A stretch of DNA of 64,000 nucleotides from Algibacter sp. L1A34 (GTDB lineage Bacteria > Bacteroidota > Bacteroidia > Flavobacteriales > Flavobacteriaceae), in NCBI RefSeq assembly GCF_009796805.1, contig NZ_CP047029.1, positions 2,902,001-2,966,000 of the forward strand, written 5' to 3'. Both the position numbers and the translations under genes were made by a program. The notes below the pieces were generated by a model. That model worked only from the letters and a program-made list of their open reading frames with translations, searched no databases and was not told where the DNA came from. Positions 63,832-64,000 of the stretch are shown one piece after another (position 1 is the stretch's first letter; every line of letters begins with the position of its first letter).

Positions 63832-64000
63832 TTAAACTGCCACACTATGTTCACGTAGAGCATCGTTAAGAGATGTTTTCTTGTTAGTACTTTCTTTACG
63901 TTTACCAATAATAATAGCACATGGTACATTGTAAGTTCCAGCAGGGAATTCTTTTGCATAACTACCTGGTATTACTACCGAACGAGCAGGAACGCGACCT
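63832..64000 (-). CDS. dapD: 2,3,4,5-tetrahydropyridine-2,6-dicarboxylate N-succinyltransferase, C-terminus
   Basis: The last 56 codons of a gene that continues past the right edge. The translation 'GRVPARSVVIPGSYAKEFPA', then 'GTYNVPCAIIIGKRKEST' and the end 'KTSLNDALREHSVAV' match the C-terminal end of DapD, including the final left-handed beta-helix strands and the conserved 'IIGKR...TSLNDALR'. DapD succinylates tetrahydrodipicolinate in lysine and meso-diaminopimelate synthesis. The stop is TAA at 63832-63834 (minus strand). Confidence 0.93.
   Translation of the reverse strand, partial: GRVPARSVVIPGSYAKEFPAGTYNVPCAIIIGKRKESTNKKTSLNDALREHSVAV

Noticed and set aside
1-64000. tRNA, rRNA, CRISPR arrays or prophage genes
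   Set aside because: Intergenic regions were read on both strands; none shows tRNA cloverleaf ends, rRNA sequence, regular spaced repeats or phage structural genes.

Overview
The window comes from a low-GC member of the Bacteroidota, almost certainly a marine-type Flavobacteriaceae. The evidence is: three proteins with C-terminal type IX secretion (T9SS) sorting domains, SP-type and lipobox signal peptides followed by Ser/Asp-rich linkers, TonB-dependent outer-membrane receptors with N-terminal carboxypeptidase-regulatory domains, a near-absence of Shine-Dalgarno sequences, and promoters of the Bacteroidota type (TTTG-N19-TAnnTTTG; one perfect match at 26153-26183). No rRNA, tRNA, CRISPR array, transposase or prophage was recognised. 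Most of the window is ordinary chromosome, with a few accessory islands bounded by long AT-rich spacers.

Layout. 1-3606: the end of an outer-membrane barrel gene, a divergent oxyR/dps peroxide-stress pair, a DUF2141 protein and an LpxH-like phosphoesterase. 3992-7622: chorismate synthase, a dicarboxylate/amino-acid symporter and a two-domain rhodanese. 8097-10514: an accessory module of a cytosolic SPFH protein translationally coupled to a NAD-kinase-fold protein, followed by a small membrane protein. 10650-13467: a T9SS-secreted beta-helix protein and a TRIC/YadS-type channel. 13711-20864: an RDD protein divergent from a tight operon SpoIIM-like / membrane protein / DUF4129 / DUF4350 / MoxR ATPase / DUF58. 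21011-25944: peptidase T, PyrD, a secreted M43-like protease and a frameshifted HMG-CoA lyase. 26238-32473: DUF4856 lipoprotein, imelysin-like lipoprotein, HTTM membrane protein and a FecA-like TonB receptor, a probable metal (iron) uptake locus. 32510-36925: a frameshift-split outer-membrane barrel gene and guaB.

37688-41134 is an accessory stretch with a small lipoprotein and an isolated pair of a PaaK/CapK-like adenylating enzyme and an ATP-grasp ligase. 41555-47159 is a xanthine dehydrogenase locus (xdhA, xdhB, a GNAT, a membrane protein of unclear start, and a convergent xdhC). 47524-57964 holds cysteine synthase, two cation/proton antiporters, several small proteins of unknown function, heme A synthase, a tRNA nucleotidyltransferase and a Sua5-family enzyme. 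58043-63769 is a surface-glycan cluster: KdkA-like kinase, WaaE-type glycosyltransferase, CDP-glycerol-phosphotransferase-like protein, and two Stealth-family phosphotransferases flanking a TupA-like ATP-grasp protein. The last 169 bases are the C-terminus of dapD.

Three diverged copies of one hairpin-forming repeat (around 5074, 13497 and 36994) lie between genes. Two genes (HMG-CoA lyase, and the barrel gene at 32510) carry frameshifts that are either real lesions or sequencing errors. The most promising candidates for something undescribed are the SPFH/NAD-kinase-like module, the adenylate-former/ATP-grasp pair, and the double-Stealth/TupA glycan cluster. None can be assigned a function from sequence alone.
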